From the NCBI GenBank assembly GCA_963797565.1, contig CAWCPM010000010.1, positions 107,532 to 171,531 on the forward strand: a stretch of DNA of 64,000 nucleotides. The letters run 5' to 3'. The position numbers and the translations under genes were made by a program. Under the pieces are notes generated by a model. It had not been told where the DNA came from. It ran no database searches and was given only the letters and a program-made list of their open reading frames with translations. The stretch is from JAICYJ01 sp963797565 (lineage in GTDB: Bacteria; Actinomycetota; Thermoleophilia; Gaiellales; JAICJC01). Of the stretch, positions 16,616 to 25,041 are shown piece by piece (within the stretch, counting starts at the first letter, position 1; every line of letters begins with the position of its first letter).

Positions 16616-17794
16616 ATGACCCGAGAGACGGCTCCAGATCCGCGCTCGCCGGCCGCGCCGCTGCGCCAGGATCAGCTGGAGCCGGTGCTGCGGGTGATCG
16701 AGGCCGCCCAGTCGATGGCCGCCGGCGACGACGTGCCGGCCGTGCTCGCCGACCTCTCGCGCCAGCTCACCACCTTCCTCGACGCCTCCGCCTGCATGAT
16801 CTCCCTGCTCGACGACGAGCGCGGCATCCTCCGAGATCGCGCCGGATACGCCCGGCCGCCGTTCAGCTGGAAGCCGGCCGCCGACGAGTACGAGCTGGCC
16901 GACTATCCCAGCACCGAGGCGGTCATGCGCACGGGTGAGCCGTACACGTGCATGCTCGACTCGGCCGGCATCGACCCCGCGGAGGAGCGGTGGCTGCGCG
17001 AGCTCGGGTTCGGGTCGCTGCTGATGTACTCGATGACCGTCGAGGGCGAGCCCTACGCGCTGGTCGAGATCTACGACGAGCGCCGGCGCAGCTTCCACCC
17101 GACCGAGCTGCGCCTCGCCACCGCGCTGGCCGCCGAGGCCGGCACGATGGTGGCGCGCGCCCGCATGTCGGAGCGGCTCGAGGACGCCTACTTCGCCACC
17201 CTCGGCACGCTGGCCGCCGCGCTCGAGGCAAAGGACGCCTACACCAACGACCACGCCAGCAAGATCGCCGAGCTGGCCGGCCGTGTCTGCGACCAGCTCG
17301 ACCTCGCTCCCGCCGACGTGCGCGTGATCCGCCTGGCCGCACTGCTGCACGACATCGGCAAGATCGGCATCCCCGAGACGATCCTGCGCAAGCCGGGCTC
17401 GCTGACGGGCGAGGAGATGCTGGTGATGCAGCGCCACCCCGACATCGGTGCCCGCATCCTCGAGCCCGTCCCCTACTTCGCGGACCTGGTGCCGCTGGTG
17501 CGTTCCAGCCACGAGCGCTGGGACGGCCGCGGATACCCGGACGGCCTGGCCGGCGAGGAGATCCCGCTCGGCTCACGCGTGATCGCAGTCTGTGACGCGT
17601 TCCACGCGATGACCGAGGACCGTATCTACCGCGAGGCGCTGGCCCTGCCCTCCGCCGTCACCGAGATCGAGCGCTGTGCCGGCACCCAGTTCGACCCGCT
17701 CTGCGTGGACGCCCTGATGGCTGCGATACGGGCGCCCGGCCCGGCCCACCAGGTGCGCGACGGCATGATCCGCATCGCCCAGCGCCCGGACTAG
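16616..17794 (+). CDS. GAF-HD-GYP protein, probable cyclic-di-nucleotide phosphodiesterase
   Basis: A 392-residue protein. GAF domain at about 20-180, HD-GYP domain at about 190-370. The metal and catalytic residues look complete: NDHASKIA, LLHDIGKIG, SSHERWDGRGYPDG and CDAFHAM. HD-GYP enzymes degrade c-di-GMP (some act on related dinucleotides). It starts 90 bases after tadC in the same direction, so it may be co-transcribed with, and regulate, the tad operon. The stop codon lies inside the 17-bp repeat that begins at 17791. Confidence 0.9.
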   Translation: MTRETAPDPRSPAAPLRQDQLEPVLRVIEAAQSMAAGDDVPAVLADLSRQLTTFLDASACMISLLDDERGILRDRAGYARPPFSWKPAADEYELADYPSTEAVMRTGEPYTCMLDSAGIDPAEERWLRELGFGSLLMYSMTVEGEPYALVEIYDERRRSFHPTELRLATALAAEAGTMVARARMSERLEDAYFATLGTLAAALEAKDAYTNDHASKIAELAGRVCDQLDLAPADVRVIRLAALLHDIGKIGIPETILRKPGSLTGEEMLVMQRHPDIGARILEPVPYFADLVPLVRSSHERWDGRGYPDGLAGEEIPLGSRVIAVCDAFHAMTEDRIYREALALPSAVTEIERCAGTQFDPLCVDALMAAIRAPGPAHQVRDGMIRIAQRPD

Positions 17795-17807
17795 ATGGTT
17801 GATTCCA
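17791..17807 (+). repeat. Copy 1 of the CTAGATGGTTGATTCCA repeat
   Basis: The 17-base motif begins with the stop codon of the HD-GYP gene. The identical motif in opposite orientation is at 42693-42709, where it also supplies a gene's stop codon, and a one-mismatch copy is at 42539-42555. Downstream bases CTGGGGATAGGATCC are partly shared with the 42.7-kb copy (TGGGATCC). Confidence 0.6.
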
Positions 17808-17826
17808 CTGGGGATAGGATCCGCGC

Positions 17827-18225
17827 GTGACCAACCGCGCCCTCCCCAACCCTTTCCCCTGGGCCGCCGAGTACCAGTACGCGCAGTCGGTGCTGGCCGA
17901 GGGCGAGCTCGTCTTCAGCGCCGGCCAGGGCGGCTTCGGCGACGACGGCACCGTCGTCAGCGACGACCCCGAAGCCCAGATCCGCCAGGCCTTCGCGAAC
18001 GTCGACCTCGCCCTGCAGGCCGGCGGCGCGTCGCTCGACACGATCGTGAAGATGACCGTGTTCCTGGCCGACGCCTCGCTCTACGACGCCTTCAAGCACG
18101 TGCGCGGAGAGCTGTTCGCACCGCCCTATCCGGCCAGCACCGCGATCGTGGCCGGCGGGTTCCTGTTCGACGGCATGCTGGTCGAGATCGAGGCCGTGGG
18201 GCGGGTCGCCGAGCCGCGGTCCTGA
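17827..18225 (+). CDS. RidA/YjgF-family protein lacking the usual active-site arginine
   Basis: A 132-residue Rid-family protein (probably trimeric) with GELVFSAGQGG, a central KMTVFLADASLY and the C-terminal VEIEAVGRV. True RidA deaminates reactive enamine/imine intermediates with an Arg in the P-A-R segment. Here the segment reads PPYPASTAIV, so that Arg is Ser. Enamine deaminase activity is therefore doubtful, as in several other Rid subgroups. GTG start at 17827; it ends a few bases before the convergent MFS gene. Confidence 0.85.
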   Translation: MTNRALPNPFPWAAEYQYAQSVLAEGELVFSAGQGGFGDDGTVVSDDPEAQIRQAFANVDLALQAGGASLDTIVKMTVFLADASLYDAFKHVRGELFAPPYPASTAIVAGGFLFDGMLVEIEAVGRVAEPRS

Positions 18226-18233
18226 GCTCGCTG

Positions 18234-19700
18234 CTAGCCCTCGACGGGTGCGGGCTGCCGGGCGTGCGCGGCCTCGTCCTGCGACTCGGCCGGAGCCGCC
18301 ATCGCGATCGGACGCAGCACCAGCACCGCCAGCCCGGCCGCTATCAGGGTGAACGCGGCGCCGATCAGGAAGGCGACGTGGTAGCCGCCGGTCAGGGCCG
18401 CCGCCTCGCTCTCGCCCTGGCCCAGCAGCGTGCTCGTGCGAGACGCGGCGGCGCTCGCCAGCACCGCCAGCCCCAGCGCCCCTCCCATCATGAACGAGGT
18501 GTTGACGACGCCCGATGCCAGCCCCGCCTCGGTCGGCTCGACGTCGTTCATCGCTGCCAGCAGCACCGGGTTGAAGCCGATCCCCGCACCCACGCCCAGC
18601 ACCAGCATGGCCGGCAGCACATCGGTCAGGTAGTCGCCGTTGACGGGCACGCGCGCGAACAGCAGAAAGCCGGCCGTCCAGAACAACATGCCCGCGATCA
18701 GCGGCGGCCGGATGCCGAAGCGCATCACCAGCTTCGCCGAGACGCCGATCGAGAACCCGCCCACCAGCAGGTTGGCCGGCAGGAACGCCAGCCCCACCTG
18801 CAGCGGCGAGTAGCCGAGCACCAGCTGCAGGTACAGCGCCGACAGGAAGAACCACGCGAACATCGCCGCCGCCGACAGCACCGCGATCACGTTGGCCGTT
18901 GCCAGGTTCCGGAGCCGGAACAGCCGCAGCGGCACCAGCGGCGCCGACACGCGTGACTCGATCACCAGGAACAGGATCAGCACCGCGACGGCCGCGCCCA
19001 GCATGCCCAGGGTCTGGGCCGTCACCCATCCCACCCGGTTGCCGTTCACGATCGCATACACCGCGACCATCAGCGCCGAGGTCACGGTCACCGCGCCCGC
19101 CACGTCCAGCCGCCCCGTGCGCTCACCCATCCGGTCGACCGGAACCAGCTTGAGACAGGCGACGAACACCGCGATGCCGACCGGCAGGTTGACCAGGAAG
19201 ATCCAGTGCCAGTCGAGCACATCCGTCAGCACGCCGCCCAGCAGCACGCCGATGCTGCCCCCGCCGGCGGCCACGAACCCGACCACGCCCATCGCCCTTG
19301 CTCGCTCGCCCGGCTCCACGAACAGCGTCATCACCAGCGACAGCGCCACTGCCGCCACGATCGCACCGCCCACGCCCTGCACCGCCCGCGCCGCCACCAG
19401 CTCTCCCTGCGTGGTCGAGAGCCCGCAGGCCACGGACGACGCCGTGAACAGCACCAGGCCGGTCAGGAACATCTTACGGTGTCCGTAGATATCGCCCAGC
19501 CGGCCACCCAGCAGCAGACAGCCGCCGAACGTCAGCAGGTAGGCGTTCACGACCCAGGCCAGCGAGGCCTCGGTGAACCCCAGGTCGGTGCGGATCGACG
19601 GCAGCGCGACGTTCACGATCGTCGTGTCCAGCACGATCATGAGGTTGCCCATGCAGAGCACGATCAGCGCCCACCAGCGCCTGTCCTGTTGAGTCGTCAT
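18234..19700 (-). CDS. MFS drug exporter, DHA2 (14-TMS, EmrB/QacA) family
   Basis: A 488-residue protein with about 14 hydrophobic segments. The family motifs are LDTTIVNVALPSI in helix 1 and LGGRLGDIYGHRKMF between helices 2 and 3 (motif A). Helix 5 contains GGVLTDVLDWHWIFLVNLP. This supports proton-driven export of drugs or metabolites; the substrate cannot be read from the sequence. It is followed on the same strand by fdhD upstream (48 bases between them), so the two may share a transcript. The C-terminal tail is acidic. Confidence 0.9.
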   Translation of the reverse strand: MTTQQDRRWWALIVLCMGNLMIVLDTTIVNVALPSIRTDLGFTEASLAWVVNAYLLTFGGCLLLGGRLGDIYGHRKMFLTGLVLFTASSVACGLSTTQGELVAARAVQGVGGAIVAAVALSLVMTLFVEPGERARAMGVVGFVAAGGGSIGVLLGGVLTDVLDWHWIFLVNLPVGIAVFVACLKLVPVDRMGERTGRLDVAGAVTVTSALMVAVYAIVNGNRVGWVTAQTLGMLGAAVAVLILFLVIESRVSAPLVPLRLFRLRNLATANVIAVLSAAAMFAWFFLSALYLQLVLGYSPLQVGLAFLPANLLVGGFSIGVSAKLVMRFGIRPPLIAGMLFWTAGFLLFARVPVNGDYLTDVLPAMLVLGVGAGIGFNPVLLAAMNDVEPTEAGLASGVVNTSFMMGGALGLAVLASAAASRTSTLLGQGESEAAALTGGYHVAFLIGAAFTLIAAGLAVLVLRPIAMAAPAESQDEAAHARQPAPVEG

Positions 19701-19747
19701 CGTCGCCCCATGTTGCCTTCGCAGACTAGCGAAGACTCGGCGAACCG

Positions 19748-20638
19748 CTAGGCGGACGCGCCGGCGATCCGCTCCGGCCCGGCGTACACGTTGAACCGCT
19801 CGTCGCGCAGGAACCCCGCCAGGGTCATCCCGAACCGGCGCGCGGTGTCGACGGCCAGGCTGGAGGGCGCCGAGACGGCGCAGATGATGGGGATGCCCGC
19901 GCGCGCCGCCTTCTGCACGATCTCGAAGCTGGCGCGCCCGGACACGAGCAGGATGCGGTCGGACAGCGGCAGCCGCCCGGCCAGCAGCTCCGCGCCGATC
20001 ACCTTGTCGACGGCGTTGTGCCGGCCCACGTCCTCGCGCGCCACCAGCAGCTTGCCGGCCGGATCGAACAGGGCGGCGGCATGCAGTCCGCCGGTGCGGT
20101 CGAACACGCTCTGGGTGCGACGCAGCTCTTCCGGCAGCGTCACCAGCAGCGCCGCATCCACCACCGGGCCGTCGGCCACGGGTGCGCAGCGCGTCTCGAT
20201 CGCGTCCAGCGAGGCCTTGCCGCAGATGCCGCAGCTGGAGGAGGCGTAGAAGTTGCGCTGCATCTCGAAGTCGGCCAGGGTGCGGGCCACCCCCACGCTG
20301 ACCACGTTGTAGTGCTGCTCCTCGCGCGGCACCGCGCAGTAGCGGATGCCGCGCACGTCCTGGGTACCGTCGATCAGGCCCTCCGTGAACAGGAAGCCGG
20401 CGGCCAGGTCGAAGTCGTGCCCGGGCGTTCGCATGGTCACAGCCACGTTCCGCTGCTCGGCGCCCGGCTCGTCGACGCGGATCTCCATCGGCTCCTCGGT
20501 GGCCAGACGGTCGCGGCGCTGCTTGCGGGTACCGGCGTCCATGGTGATGACGCCGGTTCGGGTGGTGCTGAGCGGACGCTCGATGACGGCGCCCTCACCG
20601 TCGGTGGGCAGCGCCTCGGCCGGTTCGTTGATCGGCAT
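19748..20638 (-). CDS. fdhD: FdhD sulfurtransferase for formate dehydrogenase maturation
   Basis: A 296-residue FdhD/NarQ-family protein. FdhD passes sulfur from a cysteine desulfurase to the molybdenum cofactor of formate dehydrogenase. The catalytic Cys pair is in SSSCGICGKAS, with the conserved REDVGRHNAVDKVIG and VSGRASFEIVQKA. Met at 20638 starts the family-like part; the upstream extension is dropped. No formate dehydrogenase subunit is present in the window, so the client must lie elsewhere. Confidence 0.93.
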   Translation of the reverse strand: MPINEPAEALPTDGEGAVIERPLSTTRTGVITMDAGTRKQRRDRLATEEPMEIRVDEPGAEQRNVAVTMRTPGHDFDLAAGFLFTEGLIDGTQDVRGIRYCAVPREEQHYNVVSVGVARTLADFEMQRNFYASSSCGICGKASLDAIETRCAPVADGPVVDAALLVTLPEELRRTQSVFDRTGGLHAAALFDPAGKLLVAREDVGRHNAVDKVIGAELLAGRLPLSDRILLVSGRASFEIVQKAARAGIPIICAVSAPSSLAVDTARRFGMTLAGFLRDERFNVYAGPERIAGASA

Positions 20639-20733
20639 GGATGAAGGATAGACGCCGGTCCAGGCTCGCCCGCCGCGTTTCGTCGAAGGTCGCAACGGGT
20701 ACTTGGAGCCTCAGCCAACGAGGAGGAATAGAC

Positions 20734-21087
20734 GTGTCAACTACTGGATGGATAGTGCTGGTCGTGGTCGTGGTCGTGGTGATCGCCGTCGTGGCGGCCC
20801 TCGTGTCGCGTCGCAGGTCGCGCGAGATGGACATGCGGCGGAGCGCGGCCGAGGCGCATCGCGCGGAGGCGCTTTCGCGCAGCCGCAGCGCCGAGGCGGC
20901 CAAGCTCGAGGCCGACGAGCAGGCGGCACGGGCCGAGCGCGCAAGGCTCGAGGCCGAGGACACCGCCGCCCGCGCCAGCCAGGAGCGCGAAAGCGCACAG
21001 GAGCATCTGCACATGGCCGACGAGATCGATCCCGATGTCGACCGATCCGGGGCGGAGGAAGCGGCGCCGGCGGATGCGGAGCGCTGA
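20734..21087 (+). CDS. Small membrane protein with a coiled-coil domain
   Basis: A 117-residue protein: an N-terminal helix rich in Val and Ile (GWIVLVVVVVVVIAVVAALV), then a charged Ala/Glu/Arg-rich region of about 75 residues that should form a coiled coil (RAEALSRSRSAEAAKLEADE), ending in an acidic tail. GTG at 20734 follows AGGAGGA at an ideal distance. No specific family is recognised; similar anchored coiled-coil proteins are frequent in actinobacteria. It lies 12 bases before the phospholipase D-like gene and is probably co-expressed with it. Confidence 0.75.
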   Translation: MSTTGWIVLVVVVVVVIAVVAALVSRRRSREMDMRRSAAEAHRAEALSRSRSAEAAKLEADEQAARAERARLEAEDTAARASQERESAQEHLHMADEIDPDVDRSGAEEAAPADAER

Positions 21088-21099
21088 GCGCACGCCCTG

Positions 21100-22545
21100 A
21101 TGCCGCTCCGAGACGCTGCAGACGCCATCGATCGCCGTGTGGGAGACGCCGTCTCGGCGGCCGTACAGGCACACCACCGCCGGCGTCTGTCGCGTCTCGG
21201 AAACGCTGCCCTCGAGGCGCCCGCCGGCGGCTGGGCAGAGGACGCGTTCCAGCCGCGGCACGGTAACAAGCTGGAGCTGCTGATCGACGGGGAGCAGGCG
21301 TTCGACCGGATGATCGAATCGCTGGAGCGGGCCACCGCGTACGTGCACATCAGCGGCTGGTTCCTTTCGCCCGACTTCGTGATGCGTGACGGCTCGGTCC
21401 CGGTCGTGGTGCGAAACCTGCTCGCCGAGCTGGCCGAGCGAATCGATGTCCGCGTACTGCTTTGGGCGGGCGCACCGGTGCCGCTGTTTCGCCCGTCGCG
21501 GCGGATGGCGCGTAAGACCCGGGCCGAGCTGGTGGCGGCCGGGCCGATCCGGTGCGAGCTCGACCCCCGCGAGCGGCCGCTGCACTGCCACCACGAAAAG
21601 ACGGTCGTGATCGACGGCAGGGAGGCGTTTGTCGGTGGTATCGACCTGACATCCCTGTCGGGTGATCGCCGCGACAGCTCGCGGCATCCCGCCCGCGCGG
21701 CCGTCGGCTGGCATGACGTCGCGGCCGTGGTGGCGGGCCCGGTGGCCGCCGACGTGGCCGAGCACTTCGCACTGCGTTGGCACGGCGTCACCGGCGAGCG
21801 CCTCGCCGTCGGCCCACCCGCTCCCGACGCCGGATCCTCCAACGTTCAGCTTGTCCGCACCGTCCCGGAGCACGTGTACGGCGGGCTGCGCCAGGGATCG
21901 TTCGGCGTGCTCGAAACGTATGTGCGCGCGATCCGTTCGGCCCAGAGGCTGATCTACATCGAGTCCCAGTACCTGTGGTCGGCGGAGATCGTCGCGCTGC
22001 TGGCCGAGAAGCTCCGCGATCCGCCGCACGACGGATTCCGGACGCTGCTGGTGCTGCCGGGCCGGCCCTACGGCGGCTCGGACGACACGCGCGGTGCGCT
22101 GGCCGAGCTGATCGCCGCCGACGGTGGCGCCGGCCGTGTGCTGGCCTGTTCGCTGTACGCGCCCGCGGGATCGGTCGCCGACCTGATCTACGTCCACGCC
22201 AAGGTCGCGGTGATCGACGATCGGGTGCTGATCGTCGGCTCGGCCAACCTCAACGATCACTCCATGTTCAACGACACCGAGGCTGCGCTCGTCACCGACG
22301 ACGCCGAGCTGGCCACCGCGACCCGTCACAGGCTGTGGGCGGAGCATCTGGAGTGCTCGATGGCCGAGGCGTCGGGCGACGCCACCGAGCTGATCGATCA
22401 GGTCTGGCGACCGCGGTCCGAGGAGCAGAACCAGCGCCGCCGGGCCGGGCTGCCGATGACTCACCGCATCAGCCGGATCGACGGCGCCTCGCGGCGCTCC
22501 GCGCGGCTGCTGGGCCCACTTCAGGGACTGCTGGTCGACGGGTAG
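21100..22545 (+). CDS. Phospholipase D-superfamily protein
   Basis: A 481-residue protein with two HKD catalytic motifs: HHEKTVVIDGREAFVGG near residue 165 and VHAKVAVIDDRVLIVGSAN near residue 367. This supports phosphatidyl transfer or hydrolysis. The spacing and the segment YIESQYLWS resemble eukaryotic-type PLD and cardiolipin synthase relatives. No clear signal peptide or membrane helix is seen, unlike many cardiolipin synthases, so the exact reaction is open. Twelve bases separate it from the coiled-coil membrane protein upstream. Confidence 0.85.
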   Translation: MPLRDAADAIDRRVGDAVSAAVQAHHRRRLSRLGNAALEAPAGGWAEDAFQPRHGNKLELLIDGEQAFDRMIESLERATAYVHISGWFLSPDFVMRDGSVPVVVRNLLAELAERIDVRVLLWAGAPVPLFRPSRRMARKTRAELVAAGPIRCELDPRERPLHCHHEKTVVIDGREAFVGGIDLTSLSGDRRDSSRHPARAAVGWHDVAAVVAGPVAADVAEHFALRWHGVTGERLAVGPPAPDAGSSNVQLVRTVPEHVYGGLRQGSFGVLETYVRAIRSAQRLIYIESQYLWSAEIVALLAEKLRDPPHDGFRTLLVLPGRPYGGSDDTRGALAELIAADGGAGRVLACSLYAPAGSVADLIYVHAKVAVIDDRVLIVGSANLNDHSMFNDTEAALVTDDAELATATRHRLWAEHLECSMAEASGDATELIDQVWRPRSEEQNQRRRAGLPMTHRISRIDGASRRSARLLGPLQGLLVDG

Positions 22546-22581
22546 AGACACGACCGCGGTCGACTGCTAGATTCGGCTGCG

Positions 22582-23445
22582 ATGGCCGACCACACGCTGC
22601 CCGCCGAGACGTTCCAGGTCACCTTCGACGCGTCCATCCCACCGGCGCTCGAGATCGACCCTGGCGACACCGTCACCTTCCAGACGGGCGACGTCGCCTA
22701 CGCCCGGCTGGCCGCCGGCGAGTCGGTGGACGCGATCGGCCTGCCGAACTTCAACCGGGTGACCGGGCCGGTCAGCGTCCGCGGCGCGGCGGCCGGCGAC
22801 GCGCTGCGGATCGAGGTGCTGGACGTGCAGGTGCGCCGGGCCTGGTCGGTATGGCTGCCGGGGCTGGGCGATCTCGGCCACCGCACCGACGTGCAGCGAG
22901 CCATGCAGACGCCGCTGGCCGACGGTCACGCCCAGATCGGGTCGCACCGGGTGCCGCTGCGGCCGATGATCGGCTGCATCGGTACCGCACCGGCCGAGGG
23001 GGCCGGCTCGACCTTCATCCCCGCCTACCCGTTCGGCGGCAACATGGACCTGCGCGAGATGGAGCCGGGGACGACGCTGTACCTGCCGGTGAACGTGGCC
23101 GGCGGCCTGCTCAGCATGGGCGACCTGCACGCCGCCATGGGCAGCGCCGAGCCGACATCGGTCAGCCTCGAGGCGGCTGGCCAGGCGACGCTGCGGATCG
23201 GGCTCGAGCCGGCGATGGCGCTGCGCTTCCCACGGCTGCGCCGCGACGGCGAGACGTTCTTCCTGGGTATCGCCGAGGGCTTTGCAGAGGCGCACGCGCT
23301 GGCGCTGGATCAGGCATACGACCACCTGGTCGACGAGCGCGGGATCGACCCCTTCGAGGCCTACGCGCTGATCAGCGCTCGCTGCGACATGCGGCTGGGC
23401 GGCCCGGCCGCCGCGATCGTGATGGCGGTGCTGCCCGACGACTGA
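22582..23445 (+). CDS. Acetamidase/formamidase-family protein
   Basis: A 287-residue FmdA/AmdA-family protein: GDTVTFQTGD near the N terminus, GCIGTAPAEG and YPFGGNMDLREM in the middle (typical family core), and GDLHAAMG as the probable metal-site segment. Known members hydrolyse short amides to ammonia and the acid. The true substrate cannot be inferred. It is a single gene followed by a hairpin and the converging tRNA-fMet gene. Confidence 0.88.
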   Translation: MADHTLPAETFQVTFDASIPPALEIDPGDTVTFQTGDVAYARLAAGESVDAIGLPNFNRVTGPVSVRGAAAGDALRIEVLDVQVRRAWSVWLPGLGDLGHRTDVQRAMQTPLADGHAQIGSHRVPLRPMIGCIGTAPAEGAGSTFIPAYPFGGNMDLREMEPGTTLYLPVNVAGGLLSMGDLHAAMGSAEPTSVSLEAAGQATLRIGLEPAMALRFPRLRRDGETFFLGIAEGFAEAHALALDQAYDHLVDERGIDPFEAYALISARCDMRLGGPAAAIVMAVLPDD

Positions 23446-23464
23446 GGGTCGCGACCGTTAACTG

Positions 23465-23494
23465 ACGAGACCCCCGCGCGTGCGGAGGTCTCGT
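23465..23494. terminator. Bidirectional hairpin between the FmdA-like gene and tRNA-fMet
   Basis: ACGAGACC pairs with GGTCTCGT around a C/A mismatch and a second stem CCGC/GCGG with a four-base loop. It lies between the convergent FmdA-like gene and the tRNA gene and could stop transcription from both sides. No long T run. Confidence 0.55.
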
Positions 23495-23499
23495 TGAGG

Positions 23500-23573
<74 letters not shown>

Positions 23574-23620
23574 CCGATGCGTGGGATTTTACCACAGTGG
23601 GCATTGGTAGAGTTGCCCCC

Positions 23621-23929
23621 GTGCTGCTGGCCCTGATCATCCTCTGGCTCGTCGTCGTCGTGGCCACCTCGGTCTGGGTGGGCTTGCGCGGGCGCCGCCT
23701 GGCGGTGTCCGCCAAGGCCGCGCAGGCAGAGGTCGACCGCTGCATGGAGGCGTCGCAGCTCGACCAGCTCCCGGCCAAGCTCGAGGAGCTGCAACGCCGC
23801 CAGCACGTGCTGAAGGAGGCGCTGGCGCGGCTGCAGATCTCGATCGCCGAGTTCATGGTTCTGTACCGCTCGCTCGACGCGGTGCGCCGGCAGCTGACGA
23901 GCGCCCGCGCCTTCTTCACGTCCAAGTGA
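23621..23929 (+). CDS. Small single-helix membrane protein with a coiled coil
   Basis: A 102-residue protein beginning with GTG at 23621: one N-terminal membrane helix (LLALIILWLVVVVATSVWVG), then about 75 residues of charged helix (LEELQRRQHVLKEALARLQI). No family recognised. The stop overlaps the GTG of the Ppx/GppA gene (GTGA), so the two are translationally coupled. Function unknown. Confidence 0.65.
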   Translation: MLLALIILWLVVVVATSVWVGLRGRRLAVSAKAAQAEVDRCMEASQLDQLPAKLEELQRRQHVLKEALARLQISIAEFMVLYRSLDAVRRQLTSARAFFTSK

Positions 23930-24835
23930 CCGTGCGCGTCGCCGCGATCGACATCGGTACCAACTCGACGAGGCTGCTGGTCGCCGAGGCGGACGGCGGG
24001 CACTCTGCGCGAGGTGGAGCGGCTGCTCGAGATCACACGACTGGGCGACCGGGTGGACGCCGACGGGGAGCTGGCCGAGGCGTCCATGCAGCGGGTCGAG
24101 ACGTGCGTCGCCCGGTATGCGGAACGAGCCCGCGAGCTGGGCGCCTCCACCCCGCTGGCGGTGGCGACCAGCGCCGTCCGCGACGCGGCCAACGGTGCCG
24201 AGTTCATGCGGCGCCTGGAGCGGCGCTGCGGTGTGCGCACGCGAGTGCTGACCGGGGAGCAGGAGGCGCGGCTGACGCTGCGCGGCGTCGTCTCGGCACG
24301 GCCGCCGACCGGCGCCGTGGTCGTCTGCGACATCGGCGGCGGCAGTACCGAGCTGATCGCGGGCCGGGATGGACGGGTCGGCTTTGCGGTCAGCCTGAAC
24401 ATGGGCTGCGTGCGCATGAGCGAGCGGCACCTGCACAGCGACCCGCCCACCGACGAGCAGGTCGCAGCGCTGCGGCGCGAGGTGGCGGAGATGCTGCCCG
24501 GCGACGTGCCGGCCGGCTCCCTGATCGGCGTGGCGGGCACCATCACCACGCTGGCGACGATCGACCTCGGACTCGACGAGGAGATCCCGGAGCGGGTCGA
24601 CGGGTACGAGCTGTCGGCAGACGCGGTCGCCACGCAGCTCGGGCGGCTGGCGGCACTGCCGCTGGAGGAACGCCGCCGGGTGCGCGGGCTGATGCCGGAG
24701 CGGGCATCCACGATCGTGGCCGGAACCGCGATCCTGGCCGAGCTGATGCGCCATCTGGGTGCCGGGCATCTGACCGTCTCCGAGCGGGACATCCTGCACG
24801 GCGCCGCGCTCGAGGCGGCCGACCCGCCCGCCTGA
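23926..24835 (+). CDS. Ppx/GppA-family exopolyphosphatase, interrupted by one extra base
   Basis: Across one frame break this is a protein of about 302 residues of the ASKHA superfamily. The first frame gives the phosphate-1 loop AAIDIGTNSTRLLVAE. The next frame continues LREVERLLEITRLGDRVD, then VATSAVRDAANG, the second phosphate loop VCDIGGGSTEL, and VAGTITTLATI. The break is in GGCGGGCAC near 23996-24002: removing one G gives Asp-Gly-Gly-Thr-Leu-Arg, as expected for the family. The gene length is 3n+1, consistent with one inserted base. Members hydrolyse polyphosphate or pppGpp. The length suits the short actinobacterial form. Confidence 0.82.
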
Positions 24836-24865
24836 CGCGCTCGCGCAGCGGTATCGTCACGCCCA

Positions 24866-24949
24866 GCCCGGGTGGCGGAGTTGGTAGACGCGGGGGACTT
24901 AAAATCCTCTGGCCGAAAGGCCACACAGGTTCGAATCCTGTCCCGGGCA
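24866..24949 (+). tRNA. tRNA-Leu (TAA anticodon)
   Basis: An 84-base class II tRNA: acceptor GCCCGGG paired with CCCGGGC, D arm GGCGGAGTTGGTAGACGC, anticodon loop with TAA (CTTAAAA), and a long variable arm (CTCTGGCCGAAAGGCCACA). The T loop is TTCGAAT. CCA is not encoded. Confidence 0.95.
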
Positions 24950-25041
24950 TCCGCATGGTTCATGCCACCACACAATCCCGCCGCCCTGCCGCGCCGTACT
25001 CGAGATGTGGACACGATCACAATCGATAACGAGGTGGAATC

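Noticed and set aside
24956..25029. Continuation of the first Ppx frame through tRNA-Leu
   Set aside because: That frame is the out-of-register one after the base error and reads across a clear tRNA gene.
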